Part shown: piece by piece, positions 49,900-61,163 of the stretch
How positions within the stretch are numbered: position 1 is the first letter of the stretch
How the letters are laid out: every line of letters starts with the position of its first letter
Assembly (NCBI RefSeq): GCF_000306235.2
Contig: NZ_AKWZ02000010.1
Span: 1,054,001 to 1,118,000, forward strand
Source: Leptospira fainei serovar Hurstbridge str. BUT 6
GTDB lineage: Bacteria > Spirochaetota > Leptospiria > Leptospirales > Leptospiraceae
Reading direction: 5' to 3'
Length of the DNA stretch: 64,000 bases
The notes under the pieces: model-generated
Database searches by the model: none
What the model was told of the DNA's origin: nothing
What the model saw: only the letters and a program-made list of their open reading frames with translations
Translations under genes and position numbers: made by a program

Positions 49900-50574
49900 T
49901 TATCCTTGTCCCTGGGCTTCGTCCGGAATAGGCTCTTCCTCGTTCGGTAAAATTATAGTCTTCATCATTGTTTCTATGATCTTTCTAAGTTCCGGAAGAC
50001 CTTTTCCGAATTTTGGGGATACAAGTACGACTTCAAGCATCGGGTAAAGACCTTGGATCGCTTTCATTTTCTTTCTCAATTTGGAAAGATCGGATTGGTT
50101 GAGCTTATCCACTTTCGTTCGAATTAAGACGGGTTTCATTCCCCGCTCAAAACAGGTTCCGATAAGCTCTAACTCTTCTTCGGGCAATTCTCTTTGGGCG
50201 TCCGAAAGTAAAAAAAGACATTTAAGGTCTCTCGCGGTATTCAAGTAGTTCATGAGCAAATTCATCATTTGTTCATGATCTTTATGCGAATTAGCCGAAT
50301 AACCGAATCCGGGGGTATCGACTAAATACAAGGATTTTGATACGAGAAAGAAATTAAGAAGTTTGGTTTTACCGGGAGACGCGGAAACTTTCGCTAAAGA
50401 TTTTCGTTCAACGATGGCGTTTAATAATCTCGATTTCCCGGAATTCGACCGACCTGCAAACGCGATATGCGGAATACCCCGTGCAGGGACTTTGAATGCA
50501 TCGGCATAGGAGGAATAAAATCTTACCTCCCGGAAGAATGGATCGGGTTTCGTCTCTTGAACCTCTTCCGACAT
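49900..50574 (-). CDS. engB: EngB/YsxC ribosome-biogenesis GTPase
   Basis: This is a 224-aa GTPase of the YihA/YsxC family, required for 50S assembly in other bacteria. P-loop [14 protein letters not shown], switch [11 protein letters not shown]4 RTKVDK and the [11 protein letters not shown] G5 region are visible. It is last in a leftward operon SpoIIE phosphatase - tilS - engB. Confidence 0.95.
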   Translation of the reverse strand: MSEEVQETKPDPFFREVRFYSSYADAFKVPARGIPHIAFAGRSNSGKSRLLNAIVERKSLAKVSASPGKTKLLNFFLVSKSLYLVDTPGFGYSANSHKDHEQMMNLLMNYLNTARDLKCLFLLSDAQRELPEEELELIGTCFERGMKPVLIRTKVDKLNQSDLSKLRKKMKAIQGLYPMLEVVLVSPKFGKGLPELRKIIETMMKTIILPNEEEPIPDEAQGQG

Positions 50575-50588
50575 ACTCTCCCCTTAAC

Positions 50589-51866
50589 TTAAAACGCTCC
50601 TCGGAAATCATCGGATACGATATCCTCGATCCTAGCATCCCACATACGGAGACAGACCATTACAGTTTTCCCGTCCCGTTTCAGAATGGGTAGCATTTTT
50701 CTGACCGGAACCGGAATCTCTCTTTCGCGAAGCAACTCGGACAGATCCCTATGGATTCCCCCCAGCCGAATTTTATCCCCCTCCTGGTTAGGGATCGGAG
50801 AACAATCTCGCGGGATTTTTTTCGTTTTTCCGTTCCATCGTAAAAATCCGGTTTCGGGATCGAATGAAAATTCCCGAAAAAAAGGCGCACTTTTCGATAG
50901 TATATAGAGATCAGACGAAACGCTTTTCCAAAACCAAGCATCTTTATTTTCCAAAGAAAACGAAGAATGAGAATCTATTTTGGATAATAGGTCCTTTAAA
51001 AAGTTACTCGAAACCGGATGTAAATTTAAGCTTTTAAGGTGCAAGTCTAGGATATATTTGCAAATCGTCGGAGGTTCCGATTCTAAAATTTGCCTAGCGA
51101 TCTTCCGAACCCTTTCCTCGCCCGAAGAGGACTCTGCGCCTTTTCCTTTTAATTTGAGTCGAGGCGGTTCCAAATCGTGGAAATTGCGATAAATTTTTTC
51201 CGAATTTGCGCCTTCTTTCAATAGAAGCGGAATCATATTCAATCTAATTCTATTTCTAAGGTACAAATGCGAGCTATTGGATTCATCCTCAAAAACGGGC
51301 CAGCCCGGATTTTCGATAAGGTATTTTCTGTCCTCTTCAGGAAGAAGCATAAGAGGCCTAAACCGGTTATTCTCAAAAACGTTCAAAGTTCTGAGTGAAT
51401 TCCATCCCCCGCCTCGAATCAGCTGGATGAGCACCGTCTCAAGGTAATCCTCGGAATGATGACCGGTAGCGATATAGCCTTGCAATTCGCTCGCTATACG
51501 ATGAAGGTTTTTATAACGAATAGTTCTTCCGGATTCTTCGAGGCTGAAGCCCGTTTTTAAAGAGAACTTAGGAACATTTTTTTTTTTGACCACGAATTGA
51601 AACCCGAGTTGTTCGAGGTAATTCACAATGGACGCTTCTTGCATTGAATTGTCTCGGATAGAGTGATCGAGATGAAAAAGGATAGGATCTTTCGATAGCC
51701 GATTTTTCTTCTTAAGCCATACGTAAAATTGCAGTAATAGGGAAGAGTCTTTTCCCCCCGAATATGCAATGATTGCGGTTTTCGATCGAAGTAGGTCTTG
51801 GTATTGCTTCAAATTTTCCCATAAAATGGAAAATGAATTCTCGAATACTTTGTCTTCCTCAGGCAT
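50589..51866 (-). CDS. tilS: tRNA(Ile)-lysidine synthetase
   Basis: This N-type ATP pyrophosphatase modifies C34 of tRNA-Ile(CAU) to lysidine. PP-loop AYSGGKDSSLLLQF, HLDHSIRDNS, TGHHSEDYLETVLIQLIRGG and RPLMLLPEEDRKYL are intact. It is 425 aa. The start is 5 bases after the SpoIIE stop. Confidence 0.95.
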   Translation of the reverse strand: MPEEDKVFENSFSILWENLKQYQDLLRSKTAIIAYSGGKDSSLLLQFYVWLKKKNRLSKDPILFHLDHSIRDNSMQEASIVNYLEQLGFQFVVKKKNVPKFSLKTGFSLEESGRTIRYKNLHRIASELQGYIATGHHSEDYLETVLIQLIRGGGWNSLRTLNVFENNRFRPLMLLPEEDRKYLIENPGWPVFEDESNSSHLYLRNRIRLNMIPLLLKEGANSEKIYRNFHDLEPPRLKLKGKGAESSSGEERVRKIARQILESEPPTICKYILDLHLKSLNLHPVSSNFLKDLLSKIDSHSSFSLENKDAWFWKSVSSDLYILSKSAPFFREFSFDPETGFLRWNGKTKKIPRDCSPIPNQEGDKIRLGGIHRDLSELLREREIPVPVRKMLPILKRDGKTVMVCLRMWDARIEDIVSDDFRGAF

Positions 51867-51871
51867 CTTCT

Positions 51872-53797
51872 CTACTTTAGCCGTCTCAGGCCAACCAAAG
51901 TAATGTCGTCGGCTTGTTCCCGCTCTCCGGTAAAGTATTTTATATCGATTAGAATTTTGTCCAATAAAAGCGGTAACGACTCGTTGCGGTTTTTAAGAAT
52001 GCAGGCTTTCAGCCGTTCCATTTCGTATCGTTCACCGAGGGGATTCAAGGCTTCCCAAATTCCATCCGTTCCCATTAAGAAAAAGTCTCCCCGGTCAAGG
52101 GAGAACTCGCCTTGATTTTCGAACTCCGTGATATTCGGATCAATTCCGAGAACGATACCGCCCGTTACGATCTCTTCCAGAACTCCCGATGATGCCCTAT
52201 ATACAAAGATATTTCCTTGACCGCCACCGCTGAATAGGAATCGATTCTCATTCCGGTTCCAATGAATCATCGTTAGAGACATGAATCTGGGAAATAAAGA
52301 ATCTTTAAAGTAATTTTGATACAAGTAAGTGTTAACGGTTCCGATAATTTCCCAAGTACTTGGGTTTCTTCGAACTAGCGAATGTATGACTGTTCGCACC
52401 GTAGCCATTACTATCCCCGCAGGAACTCCCTTACCGCTAACATCCCCGATACAAATATACGTCTCGTTATCGGCGGGATCCGTTATAAAATCATAATAAT
52501 CCCCGCCGACGCCAACCGCGGGAATCATCAGACCTCCGAATTCATATCCTTTTTGATCGGGAATTTTTCTTGGAAGAAGGGACCTTTGCAATTCTCTCGC
52601 GATCTCGATTTCCCTATCCATTCTTTCTTTCTCGGCGCGCTGATGGAACAAATTGAAATTTTGGATCGAAATTCCCGATTGAATAGCAAAAGCATTTAGT
52701 ACTTCGACTTCTTCAGGACTCCAATGAAGGGCAGGATCTTTTGCCAATAAAATCCATATATTCGAATTCTCGGAATTCAGAACGGGTAAAAGGGCTAAAT
52801 TTTTCTTTCCGAAACCGAGACGTTTCCAATCTGGCAGCTCCGAGGTATCTAAAAGTAAAACGCCGTCGTCGTCTCTATTTGCGGAAAGAATTTCCCAGTC
52901 CCCTTTTAACTCTCTATTTAACTTTAATTCAGGCGCTGTCGGACTTCCCGTTAAAAAATGGCCTTTGATCGAATTCTTTCTTTCATCGAAGGAATGTTTT
53001 TCAAGAATTCCATATATCTCGCTTTCGGAGAACTCGGTTAAAGATAAAAGGATAACTCTAAATATTTCGGTTCTGTATTTGAATCCTAAGCTGCTCAATT
53101 TTAACGCTGCGGAATGCAAATTGCGGAAGTTTCTAGATTGCGTTTGGGAAACTTCGAAAAGAATTCTATTTTTTAAAGTAGTGGCGAATTGGCTTGCGAT
53201 CAGTTCTAAAAAATATTTGTCCTTCTCCACTTGATACGGATCATCTTTCTCATAATCCACATTAATAAGGCCTAACACTTCTTTCTTTAAATGAATCGGA
53301 ATGCAAAGTGCGGACACTACTCGATTTAAGCGGCCGTACTGCTTGATCTGTTTATGCTTTTGTTCTACGAATTTATAATATACGGATTGGCATGTTTCCA
53401 CGCATTGACTCAGGGGACCGCTATCCTCTCCTTTTTTAATTTCCATTCGAAAGGCTAGCCGTTCTAAAGAGGGACCTTGTCTGTTCTTGCAAGACTTTAC
53501 GAGAATCCTATCCAATCGCGGTTCGTAGACCATTACGGAAATTCCGGGTAAACCCAGCTTTCTAAATGCAAGGTTCGTAAAGTTTTGAAGAAGGTCGTCA
53601 AGGCTGGGACTTGTATTAAATAAGGATAAAAATTCTAAAAGCACCTCGTTCGTAAGACTAGGTCCATCAGGAGGGCGTGCACGAGTGTTCTTTCGTTTTT
53701 CGAGGATCCATTCCCGTGTGCAGGATCTGCAAAAGAACTTACCGGTTTGAAAAATCCCATCGGGAATCCGTTCTTCGCCGCAAAACACACAGGACAT
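51872..53797 (-). CDS. SpoIIE/RsbU-type PP2C phosphatase with zinc ribbon and GAF domains
   Basis: This is a 641-aa protein. An N-terminal zinc ribbon (CVFCGEERIPDG then CRSC) is followed by a GAF domain (about 60-220), a second GAF-like domain (about 235-400), a coiled-coil linker (REIEIARELQRSLLPRKIPD), and a PP2C-type phosphatase domain with VGGDYYDF, ICIGDVSGKGVPAGIVMA and the metal-binding DGIWEA and QADDITLVGLR. It probably dephosphorylates STAS antagonists in partner switching. It is first in an operon with tilS and engB. Confidence 0.92.
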   Translation of the reverse strand: MSCVFCGEERIPDGIFQTGKFFCRSCTREWILEKRKNTRARPPDGPSLTNEVLLEFLSLFNTSPSLDDLLQNFTNLAFRKLGLPGISVMVYEPRLDRILVKSCKNRQGPSLERLAFRMEIKKGEDSGPLSQCVETCQSVYYKFVEQKHKQIKQYGRLNRVVSALCIPIHLKKEVLGLINVDYEKDDPYQVEKDKYFLELIASQFATTLKNRILFEVSQTQSRNFRNLHSAALKLSSLGFKYRTEIFRVILLSLTEFSESEIYGILEKHSFDERKNSIKGHFLTGSPTAPELKLNRELKGDWEILSANRDDDGVLLLDTSELPDWKRLGFGKKNLALLPVLNSENSNIWILLAKDPALHWSPEEVEVLNAFAIQSGISIQNFNLFHQRAEKERMDREIEIARELQRSLLPRKIPDQKGYEFGGLMIPAVGVGGDYYDFITDPADNETYICIGDVSGKGVPAGIVMATVRTVIHSLVRRNPSTWEIIGTVNTYLYQNYFKDSLFPRFMSLTMIHWNRNENRFLFSGGGQGNIFVYRASSGVLEEIVTGGIVLGIDPNITEFENQGEFSLDRGDFFLMGTDGIWEALNPLGERYEMERLKACILKNRNESLPLLLDKILIDIKYFTGEREQADDITLVGLRRLK

Positions 53798-53996
53798 TTG
53801 CGGTACGATACGAAATTTCTTTCATAAGGAAATCGTTTTCGTAAACGATTTCCAAAAAATAAACGCTTAAACTTCAAGTAACTGGGACAGAAAACGGAAA
53901 AAAAACGGCGAGTTGAACTATTTTGTAGCCGGTTGCTCGATTTTTAAGATTTTTTCCTTGACGCGAAAATCATCAATTCGCACCTTTTTTAAGCAG

Positions 53997-56096
53997 ATGT
54001 CAGGCTACATAAAACCAAGTCCTCTACGCCATATTCAAGAAGTGGCGACAGCCATGAATTCGACTTTGGATCCCGATCGTCTTCTCGATCTAATCTTGGA
54101 ACGGTGCATTCAGATTTGCGAGGTCGGTTCCGGCTCATTAATGCTTATAAATCGGCAAGATGAAGTTCTAGACATCGTTACGTTTCGCGGAATGAATCCT
54201 TCGGTCCGCACAAAGGTAAAGCTTAGAGTCGGTGAAGGGATTACCGGTATCGTTGCGGCTTCCGGGGAAGGAATGATCGTCAACGACGTAACGCAAAACC
54301 CGCATTACATTTCTATTAAGGACGATATTCTTTCCGAGCTGGCAGTACCGATGATCGTCGAAGACGAGGTCATCGGTGTTATCTCTTTGGATTCAAGTCG
54401 CAAGCAAGCCTTCTCGGAAGAGCATCTAGAACTCGTATCTACTTTGGCCAACATGGCCGCGCAGATATTTAAAAACTTACAAACATTTCGACAGCTTGAA
54501 CAGAAAAATAAAATTCAGCAGGTTCTGATCGACATTTCGAGAACGGTTACATCTACGCTCATTCTACAGGAAATATTCGACGACATTATGGAACGTCTGG
54601 ATAAATCCTTAAATCTGGAGAGAGGTTCGATCGTTCTATTCGATGCCGAAAAGAACATTTTAAAACTTACCGGGGCTTACGGACTTACTGCGGATGAAAT
54701 GGAAAAAGGGGTCTATCTCCCCGGTGAAGGAGTTACCGGAAAAGTTTATGAATCGGGTGAAGCGCTTATCATCGAATCGATAGTTAACGACGATAATTTT
54801 TTAAACCGAATGGGGAATGTCACCCATTTCAAAAACAATCCTGAAAACGTCAGTTTTTTGGCGGCTCCGATAAAATCCGATACCGACGTGCTCGGAGTAG
54901 TCAGTGTTTTTTTTGTTCATAAGAAATATGTGGATTTAAAGACCTACCTGGATTTTCTTCAAGTCGTAGCATCCATCATATACCAAGCGATTCGAATTCA
55001 AAAACTGATCGATGAAGAAAAGAGAGAGATTTCCAGAGAGAACGTTTTACTAAAACGCGAGCTGAAGAATAAGTATAAATTCGGTTCGCTGATCGGAAAA
55101 TCCAAACCGATGGAAAAATTGTTCGAAATGATTCAATTGGTTTCCGATTCTCGCGCCTCCGTTTTAATTACGGGAGAATCCGGTACAGGAAAAGAGATGA
55201 TAGCTTCCGCGATTCATTACAATTCCTCTCGTGCCGATAAGCCGTTCATTAAAATAAATTGCGCGGCAATTCCCGAAAACCTATTGGAATCCGAATTATT
55301 CGGCCATAAGAAAGGATCCTTTACCGGCGCAGTAGCCGATAAGAAAGGAAAATTTGAAATGGCGGATACGGGCACGATATTCTTGGATGAAATCGGAGAA
55401 ATGGATTTGAATCTTCAATCCAAACTACTTCGCGTTTTGCAAGAAAAGGAAATCGAAGCCGTCGGTTCCGTGAAACCTAAAAAGATAGATGTTCGTATAA
55501 TCGCGGCAACGAATGCGAATTTAGAGGAATTGATCAGTCAAAAACTATTTCGCGCGGATTTATTCTATCGTCTGAATGTGGTGAATATGGTGACGCCTCC
55601 CCTACGAGATCGTCCGGAAGATATTCCGTTACTAATCAATCACTTCATTTCGAAATACACTATCGAGAATACGAAGAAAATAAAAGGGATCACGAGAGAG
55701 GCTCATAAACTGTTAATGAGCTATAGCTGGCCCGGTAACGTTAGAGAATTGGAAAACGTTATTGAAAGAGCGGTCGTTCTTTCTCAATCCGAAATGCTGG
55801 ATATTCAGGATTTCTCCGAAATCAACGGAAGAATTCTATACGGAGACGAAGGGGAGTCCATTGATGTGGGAGATCCTGATACTTCTATGGAAGTCGCAAG
55901 TTCCCGGTTTTCTCCCGCACATCTTGATGCTCTGGACGGAAGGGCAATGGAAGTTGTCGTTGGAGAAGTCGAAGCGCGGTTGATTAAGTACGCGATGAAA
56001 AAATTCAAATATACGAAGACTAGAGTCGCTAAATTTCTAGGTATCAACCGGAATACTTTAGATAAGAAAATTAAAGACTTAAAGATAGACTATTAA
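53997..56096 (+). CDS. GAF-GAF sigma-54-dependent transcriptional activator (NtrC/Fis family)
   Basis: This is an activator of sigma-54 RNA polymerase. Two GAF domains (about 30-180 and 190-350) precede the AAA+ domain: Walker [16 protein letters not shown] (Ser for Ala in the sigma-contact GAFTGA), Walker [10 protein letters not shown], and [14 protein letters not shown]. The C-terminal Fis-type HTH is [19 protein letters not shown]. There is no receiver domain, so it is probably ligand-regulated. The ATG at 53997 is preferred over a TTG 84 bases upstream. It is divergent from the SpoIIE gene. Confidence 0.94.
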   Translation: MSGYIKPSPLRHIQEVATAMNSTLDPDRLLDLILERCIQICEVGSGSLMLINRQDEVLDIVTFRGMNPSVRTKVKLRVGEGITGIVAASGEGMIVNDVTQNPHYISIKDDILSELAVPMIVEDEVIGVISLDSSRKQAFSEEHLELVSTLANMAAQIFKNLQTFRQLEQKNKIQQVLIDISRTVTSTLILQEIFDDIMERLDKSLNLERGSIVLFDAEKNILKLTGAYGLTADEMEKGVYLPGEGVTGKVYESGEALIIESIVNDDNFLNRMGNVTHFKNNPENVSFLAAPIKSDTDVLGVVSVFFVHKKYVDLKTYLDFLQVVASIIYQAIRIQKLIDEEKREISRENVLLKRELKNKYKFGSLIGKSKPMEKLFEMIQLVSDSRASVLITGESGTGKEMIASAIHYNSSRADKPFIKINCAAIPENLLESELFGHKKGSFTGAVADKKGKFEMADTGTIFLDEIGEMDLNLQSKLLRVLQEKEIEAVGSVKPKKIDVRIIAATNANLEELISQKLFRADLFYRLNVVNMVTPPLRDRPEDIPLLINHFISKYTIENTKKIKGITREAHKLLMSYSWPGNVRELENVIERAVVLSQSEMLDIQDFSEINGRILYGDEGESIDVGDPDTSMEVASSRFSPAHLDALDGRAMEVVVGEVEARLIKYAMKKFKYTKTRVAKFLGINRNTLDKKIKDLKIDY

Positions 56097-56491
56097 GACG
56101 AAAGTTTTTCGTTCCAATTTTGATCGAACTGTTTGTAATTACAAGTTAGCTCTTCGCCGGCCTTTATTTTACGAACGGCCCGGTCTTTTCCCATCGGATT
56201 ACTAGTTCCTTCCACCCCGGTTTTGTCCTCCAGGGTATTGGAGTCGTCGCTATGATTCATAAAACGGGAGTTATCAACGCAGAAAAACCATTTTCCTTCG
56301 TAAAGATAGGAATAAGTATAGATTAACTCGCGCAAGCGTTCCGGAAGCGAATCTACTTCCTCCTGAGTTAAAATCCAGACGGTTTTTGGATGGTATTCCC
56401 AAATTAATTCGCCCGGTTCGATGTCCCGGCCAGCAAAGAGACCCAGCCCGCCAATGGGAGAGTCGGCTACATACGTAGGTACTTTCAGCAT
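56093..56491 (-). CDS. SET-domain protein lysine methyltransferase-like
   Basis: This is a 132-aa single SET domain. SAM-binding and pseudoknot motifs are [28 protein letters not shown] and [12 protein letters not shown] (the RFxNHS...ELTxNY signature). Post-SET cysteines are absent. Bacterial SET proteins methylate lysines on various targets. Convergent with the sigma-54 activator, overlapping its end by four bases. Confidence 0.88.
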   Translation of the reverse strand: MLKVPTYVADSPIGGLGLFAGRDIEPGELIWEYHPKTVWILTQEEVDSLPERLRELIYTYSYLYEGKWFFCVDNSRFMNHSDDSNTLEDKTGVEGTSNPMGKDRAVRKIKAGEELTCNYKQFDQNWNEKLSS

Positions 56492-56558
56492 AGTAAGAAT
56501 AAGAAAAATTCGGTTCCTTTAAAATCAATCTCGTTGTTGTTTACCGGAATAAAATCTA

Positions 56559-58433
56559 TTAAAGTCCGATAGCCGGAACAGGAGCGTTTTCCCCATCCGA
56601 GGAGTGGTACGGTTCTAAAATTCCGTTTTTCATAACAAGCACCTGATCGGCGGAATGTAAGCCGGTCAATCTGTGAGTTACAGAAACGATAGTTCTTCCC
56701 TCCCGTAATTTCTGCAGGGTTTTAAGAATTCTAGCCTCCGTAACGGGGTCCAATGCCGACGTGGCTTCGTCTAGCAATAGGATTTGCGGATTTCGAACCA
56801 TTGCGCGAGCTAAAGCGATCCTCTGTTTTTCACCGCCGGAAAGTCTGGTCCCTTTATCGCCTACGATGGTCTCGTACCCGTCCGGTAATGAGGAAATAAA
56901 TTCATGGATTTCCGCAAGTTTGGCCGCTTCTACTGCGTCTTCCGCGCTAGCATCCGGACAACCCAATCGGATATTCTCTAAAATGCTCGTGTGAAAGAGG
57001 AAAGTGTCTTGGAAGACGATTCCTATTAAAGAATGTAAGGCAGGTCTATGGATTTTATCCAAATCCAATCCGTCCAAAGTGACTTTACCTTGGTTCGGTT
57101 CGATAATCCCCAAAAGAACTTTAAAGATGGTACTTTTTCCGGAACCGCTCGGCCCCAGAATGATTGTATAACTTCCTTTGGGTATTTCAAGATCGATCCC
57201 GTTTAAATTCTTATTCCTGCCTTTGTATCGGAAGTGAACATCTTCCAACCGAATCATGTTTCTAAATTCCGATGGAGAAACGGAACGATTCAAGTCTTGT
57301 TCAAAGGCGGGCGTCCGCAGAATTTCCAGTATTCGCTTCGCAGACCCGCTCGCTTGATTCAATGTCGGAAAATACTGTGAAACGTATAGGAGGGAATAGC
57401 TCAAATTTAAGAACGGAGGTAAGAAAGCCGCTAGCGATCCAACGCTTACTAAGCCGTGAAATGCAAACCATGCGCCTGAAATCAGTAAAACTGCCTGCAA
57501 CATTAAAATTCCACCGGAAGCGGAACGTTCTAAGTATGAATTAGTAAGTCCCAATCTTAAGGAAACGTTAAATAGCCGATCGCAATTGCCGCGGAATCTT
57601 TCCCAGAAGAGTTTATCCAAATCATAAACTCGGATTAAATTTTGAGCGGATACCGATTCTTCCACCGCATTTAAAACTTTGGCTTCTTCTCCTTTACGAT
57701 CGTAACTTGCTTGAGTGGATCGTTTCGAGAAAAAGATCGGACCAAGAAATGTTACAGGCCACGTTAGCGTCGCTATCGCGCCGAGTCGCCAATCTAGAGC
57801 GAATAATAAAGCTGTTCCAAAAATTGCCTCAAGGATCGGAGAAATTCCCCAGGGAATGGCGGCTAAAACCGCGTTCTCGAGTGCGGATAGATCCGAAGAG
57901 AATCTGGAGAGGATGTCTCCCATCCTTGCATTTCCGTAGAAGTCCAAACTGACTCTTTGTAAATGCAGAAATAATTCTTCCCGCATATCGCGAATCGCTC
58001 TCGCGGAAACCCAGTTGTATAGATAATCTCGAACAGTGCCGACGGCGGTGATTAAAATCGTTCCGCCCACTAATAAAATTCCGGTAATATAAAGTACTGT
58101 TTGGTTCTTTCCAATAATGGCTTCGTCGATTAGAAACTTAAAGGAGAAAGGAATCGTGGAATAAACTAAAATTTCCACCAATAAAAATCCGAGTACTACT
58201 CCTAATCTAAGTTTGTATTTTCTGAAGAATCGAGCTAATCCTCGTAAGATTAGCAAAGGAGAATCCTGCAACGGATCTCCCGAGACTAAATTGGGTCCGA
58301 GAGAAGAGGAATATGATCCTCTAGCCGCCTGACTTCCAGGCGGAGCTTTTGGTGCATTCGTTGGGTTGTTCGGGAACGTAGCGGGATTTTTACCCAAACG
58401 GAAGCCGTCTTTGAATTTCTGTTTATTTGTCAT
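56559..58433 (-). CDS. ABC exporter, fused permease and ATPase
   Basis: This is a 624-aa type I half-transporter. A low-complexity N-terminus (about 1-60) precedes six transmembrane helices (ABC_membrane domain). The nucleotide-binding domain has Walker [14 protein letters not shown], the signature [15 protein letters not shown], Walker [14 protein letters not shown], and VSVTHRLTG. The start at 58433 is supported by AGGGGA upstream; a longer in-frame start at 58562 is less likely. Substrate unknown; lipid or drug export is typical. Confidence 0.92.
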   Translation of the reverse strand: MTNKQKFKDGFRLGKNPATFPNNPTNAPKAPPGSQAARGSYSSSLGPNLVSGDPLQDSPLLILRGLARFFRKYKLRLGVVLGFLLVEILVYSTIPFSFKFLIDEAIIGKNQTVLYITGILLVGGTILITAVGTVRDYLYNWVSARAIRDMREELFLHLQRVSLDFYGNARMGDILSRFSSDLSALENAVLAAIPWGISPILEAIFGTALLFALDWRLGAIATLTWPVTFLGPIFFSKRSTQASYDRKGEEAKVLNAVEESVSAQNLIRVYDLDKLFWERFRGNCDRLFNVSLRLGLTNSYLERSASGGILMLQAVLLISGAWFAFHGLVSVGSLAAFLPPFLNLSYSLLYVSQYFPTLNQASGSAKRILEILRTPAFEQDLNRSVSPSEFRNMIRLEDVHFRYKGRNKNLNGIDLEIPKGSYTIILGPSGSGKSTIFKVLLGIIEPNQGKVTLDGLDLDKIHRPALHSLIGIVFQDTFLFHTSILENIRLGCPDASAEDAVEAAKLAEIHEFISSLPDGYETIVGDKGTRLSGGEKQRIALARAMVRNPQILLLDEATSALDPVTEARILKTLQKLREGRTIVSVTHRLTGLHSADQVLVMKNGILEPYHSSDGENAPVPAIGL

Positions 58434-58713
58434 AAATTTGTCCCCTATTGCCCTGTTCGGATTAAGGGTGGTAGGAACTTGATTTCCTAACGTAGTCCTG
58501 GAATTTCCTATTATTCTGATAGTAGCCGGGACGGAAAGCGGAAGGTGAAAGATTTTCCCCACTCTTCTGTCTCATTATGGAAAAAAATTTAGGAGACAGA
58601 ATCCGGAAAAACGGTCGTATATATTTTTAGACTTGATTGAAGTATAGAATGGTACATTAGTTTTTGGGTGTCTTTTTGTTCCCGAAATAGTATTTTGTGC
58701 TGAACGCGGAATT

Positions 58714-59325
58714 ATGATCGAATTCAACTATAAAGAAGAATATGGGGTTTATCGGGTTACGCTAAAGACGTCAGAAACCGCCCCCGGTACTCTTCATAAA
58801 ATGGTTAAGGCCATGTTTTTTATGGGATTTGAGATCCTTTCCGGCGATATTCGGACCGTAAAGGAAGGCGAATCCCTTATTAGCTACGATGAATTTCTTT
58901 TGCGCTCCGATGAGACGGATTCGCGAATTAAGGCTTCGAAGCTGGGTATTCTTATGTCTTCGGTTTTTTCCGACGAGAAAGTTTTGGAAGAAATGATCCA
59001 AACATCTAGCGAAATTGATATTCGAAACACATTCTATCTGAGTAAGGACTCTCAACTGGAATTCGAAGATCTTCCGGATGGTTCCGCAACGAAATTTTAT
59101 TTGGAAGCGCCGGATAGAAAGGGTCTTCTCTATTTTGTGACCGGTGTTTTGAAGGATTTAGGAATCAATATTCTTTCCGGCGAGGTTCGGACCGACGGGG
59201 CGACTAATAAAGCTCTGGATACTTTCCTGTTAACCGACTCGCGTACAGAGACTGGCTTTGCAGGATCCTCCGTGGAAGAGCGCGTTCGAAGATATATCCT
59301 TCAAAGTAGTTTAAACCAAGTTTGA
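58714..59325 (+). CDS. Tandem ACT-domain protein
   Basis: This is a 203-aa protein with two ACT-like regulatory domains, residues 8-95 ([22 protein letters not shown]) and 120-195 ([21 protein letters not shown]). The arrangement resembles the C-terminal pair of GlnD, without a nucleotidyltransferase. It is likely a small-molecule sensor, perhaps of an amino acid. No enzyme domain is attached. It is followed at 192 bases by the HD-GYP-like pair. Confidence 0.78.
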   Translation: MIEFNYKEEYGVYRVTLKTSETAPGTLHKMVKAMFFMGFEILSGDIRTVKEGESLISYDEFLLRSDETDSRIKASKLGILMSSVFSDEKVLEEMIQTSSEIDIRNTFYLSKDSQLEFEDLPDGSATKFYLEAPDRKGLLYFVTGVLKDLGINILSGEVRTDGATNKALDTFLLTDSRTETGFAGSSVEERVRRYILQSSLNQV

Positions 59326-59517
59326 TAGACGAAAGATCGTTCGTCTCAGATACTATAACTTAAGCGGGATTTTCGAGCGGGGATTTGTAACCGTCCTCCA
59401 TATTGTGAATTTCGTTTTATTTTAATTTCTGAACGATACGCGCCTTTTGGAAGATCCTTATGCGTATTTAGACGAACGAAAACCGATACTATTAAATAGG
59501 AGTTTTCCGCCCGGAAG

Positions 59518-61017
59518 ATGGACGCGTCCAAGGATTTACAGAAATTCGATTTTACCGAAGAGGTAATCCAGCATTTCCGCGAAAATAGGATTATCCCGGT
59601 AGACTTTTATAACAAGAACGGACAAATCCTGATCCATAAAAAAGATATGGCTTCGGGAGACGATATCAATCGCCTTCAAAAATTCGAAAAACAAGGCATC
59701 TATTTTTTAACGGCGGAAATCGGTAAGATACGTCCCGGCTCAGGAAGAAGAAATTCATCCTTGGACCCTACTTTCGAAAAGCTGATAGATCCCGAACTCA
59801 CGATCAATTTAACAAAGGGTGCGTCGGATCTCCTACAAGAGATTAAAAAGTATCCGATATCCGGCGCGAACATTAAAGACGTCGGAAAATCCATCGATTC
59901 TATATTAGAAGATTTTAAATCTTCGCCCAATATGGAAACCGGTCTTATTAATATTCTCGAGGTCATGTCCAACGTGGGCGCGCCTGTCGACTCGGAGGTC
60001 CTTACTAAAAGAACCGTGTTGGCGATGGCGATGAAAGTTAGGACGGCAAAAGCTTTTACGAAGGCCGACATGGATATTAAGAAATCCGAACAAATGAATT
60101 TAATGATGGCGTCTTATCTGGCGGATATCGGTTATACGCAGATGAAAATTCCGACCCATGCAAATTTAAAAGCGGAGGAACTGGAATATATTAAGAATCA
60201 TCCTATTATTAGTTACTTGATGATAGCGAATATTCCGGAATTGGAGGACACGGTAAAAACGATCGTTTTGAACCATCACCGCCCTCACAAAGGCGAAGGA
60301 CTAAACAATAATTATCCGCAGGCAAAACTACTCGTACAAAAACTTCAAGGCTATCGTGAAAAATATAAAGATGACTATAGAAAGACGCTGCTCGTAAGCG
60401 ATATTCAAAAACAAGTTAAGATTATCCTGACGAACGCACTTAGCTATGACGATATAGGAATGCTTTCGATTGCCGGGGAATTTGCCTCCTTAACGACTGC
60501 TCAGCCTTGGAGAAATCCGATGGACGCGGTTAAGGCTTTGAAGTTGATCTTAAACAATAGTTTCTTTGCGTACAATGAAAAAACTCTAAAAGATTTTTAC
60601 GATCATGTCGGGCTTTCTCTCTGCGAAAATCAACCGTTTCTGAAAATCGGTGACTACGTGATAGTCGCATCCCAGGATTCAAATCGCAAAGTTTTCTTCG
60701 AAATTTGCGTGATTAGGGAGTCTTATAAGAATTCTATCCGTCCTATGCTAGAGCGAATAGGGACGATAAAACCGACCTTTGCAAATAACGGAAAGATCAG
60801 GATTTCAGGCTTCGAGAAAACGAGTTTGAATTTAGACAAACGCAGGGCAATTTTTAATCTAGAACGAAACGCAGATCCGAGGCGGATCATTTATCTGGTA
60901 GATCCGGAAATCGACGAAGAATTTTTCGATTTCTTGGATAAGAAAGCGCGTGATTTTCTATCCCCTAAGTCAACTGCAACCGATAGCGACGAAACCGTCA
61001 AAGCTCCGGTTTCTTAA
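59518..61017 (+). CDS. Degenerate HD-GYP-like protein, paralogue 1
   Basis: This is a 499-aa soluble protein. An N-terminal domain ([30 protein letters not shown]) resembles the DUF3391 lead domain of HD-GYP proteins. The HD-GYP-like core has [16 protein letters not shown] in place of the HD motif (Ala for the His, Asp kept), [13 protein letters not shown] in place of the RxHP, and [17 protein letters not shown] in place of HHExxDGxGYP. The metal ligands are incomplete, so c-di-GMP hydrolysis is doubtful. It is followed by a strongly similar paralogue, about 147 bases on. Confidence 0.85.
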   Translation: MDASKDLQKFDFTEEVIQHFRENRIIPVDFYNKNGQILIHKKDMASGDDINRLQKFEKQGIYFLTAEIGKIRPGSGRRNSSLDPTFEKLIDPELTINLTKGASDLLQEIKKYPISGANIKDVGKSIDSILEDFKSSPNMETGLINILEVMSNVGAPVDSEVLTKRTVLAMAMKVRTAKAFTKADMDIKKSEQMNLMMASYLADIGYTQMKIPTHANLKAEELEYIKNHPIISYLMIANIPELEDTVKTIVLNHHRPHKGEGLNNNYPQAKLLVQKLQGYREKYKDDYRKTLLVSDIQKQVKIILTNALSYDDIGMLSIAGEFASLTTAQPWRNPMDAVKALKLILNNSFFAYNEKTLKDFYDHVGLSLCENQPFLKIGDYVIVASQDSNRKVFFEICVIRESYKNSIRPMLERIGTIKPTFANNGKIRISGFEKTSLNLDKRRAIFNLERNADPRRIIYLVDPEIDEEFFDFLDKKARDFLSPKSTATDSDETVKAPVS

Positions 61018-61163
61018 AGTTCATTTCGCTTAACCGGAAATTTATTCTTGCTCTAAGCGATAGCATTCTTATTTCCTAGTGATATTAGCGAGTCTTGATA
61101 TACTCGGGTCGCTTTTTCGGTTGCCGTCATCAGTATAGTCCTAAGGTAATAAGCGGAAGAAAA

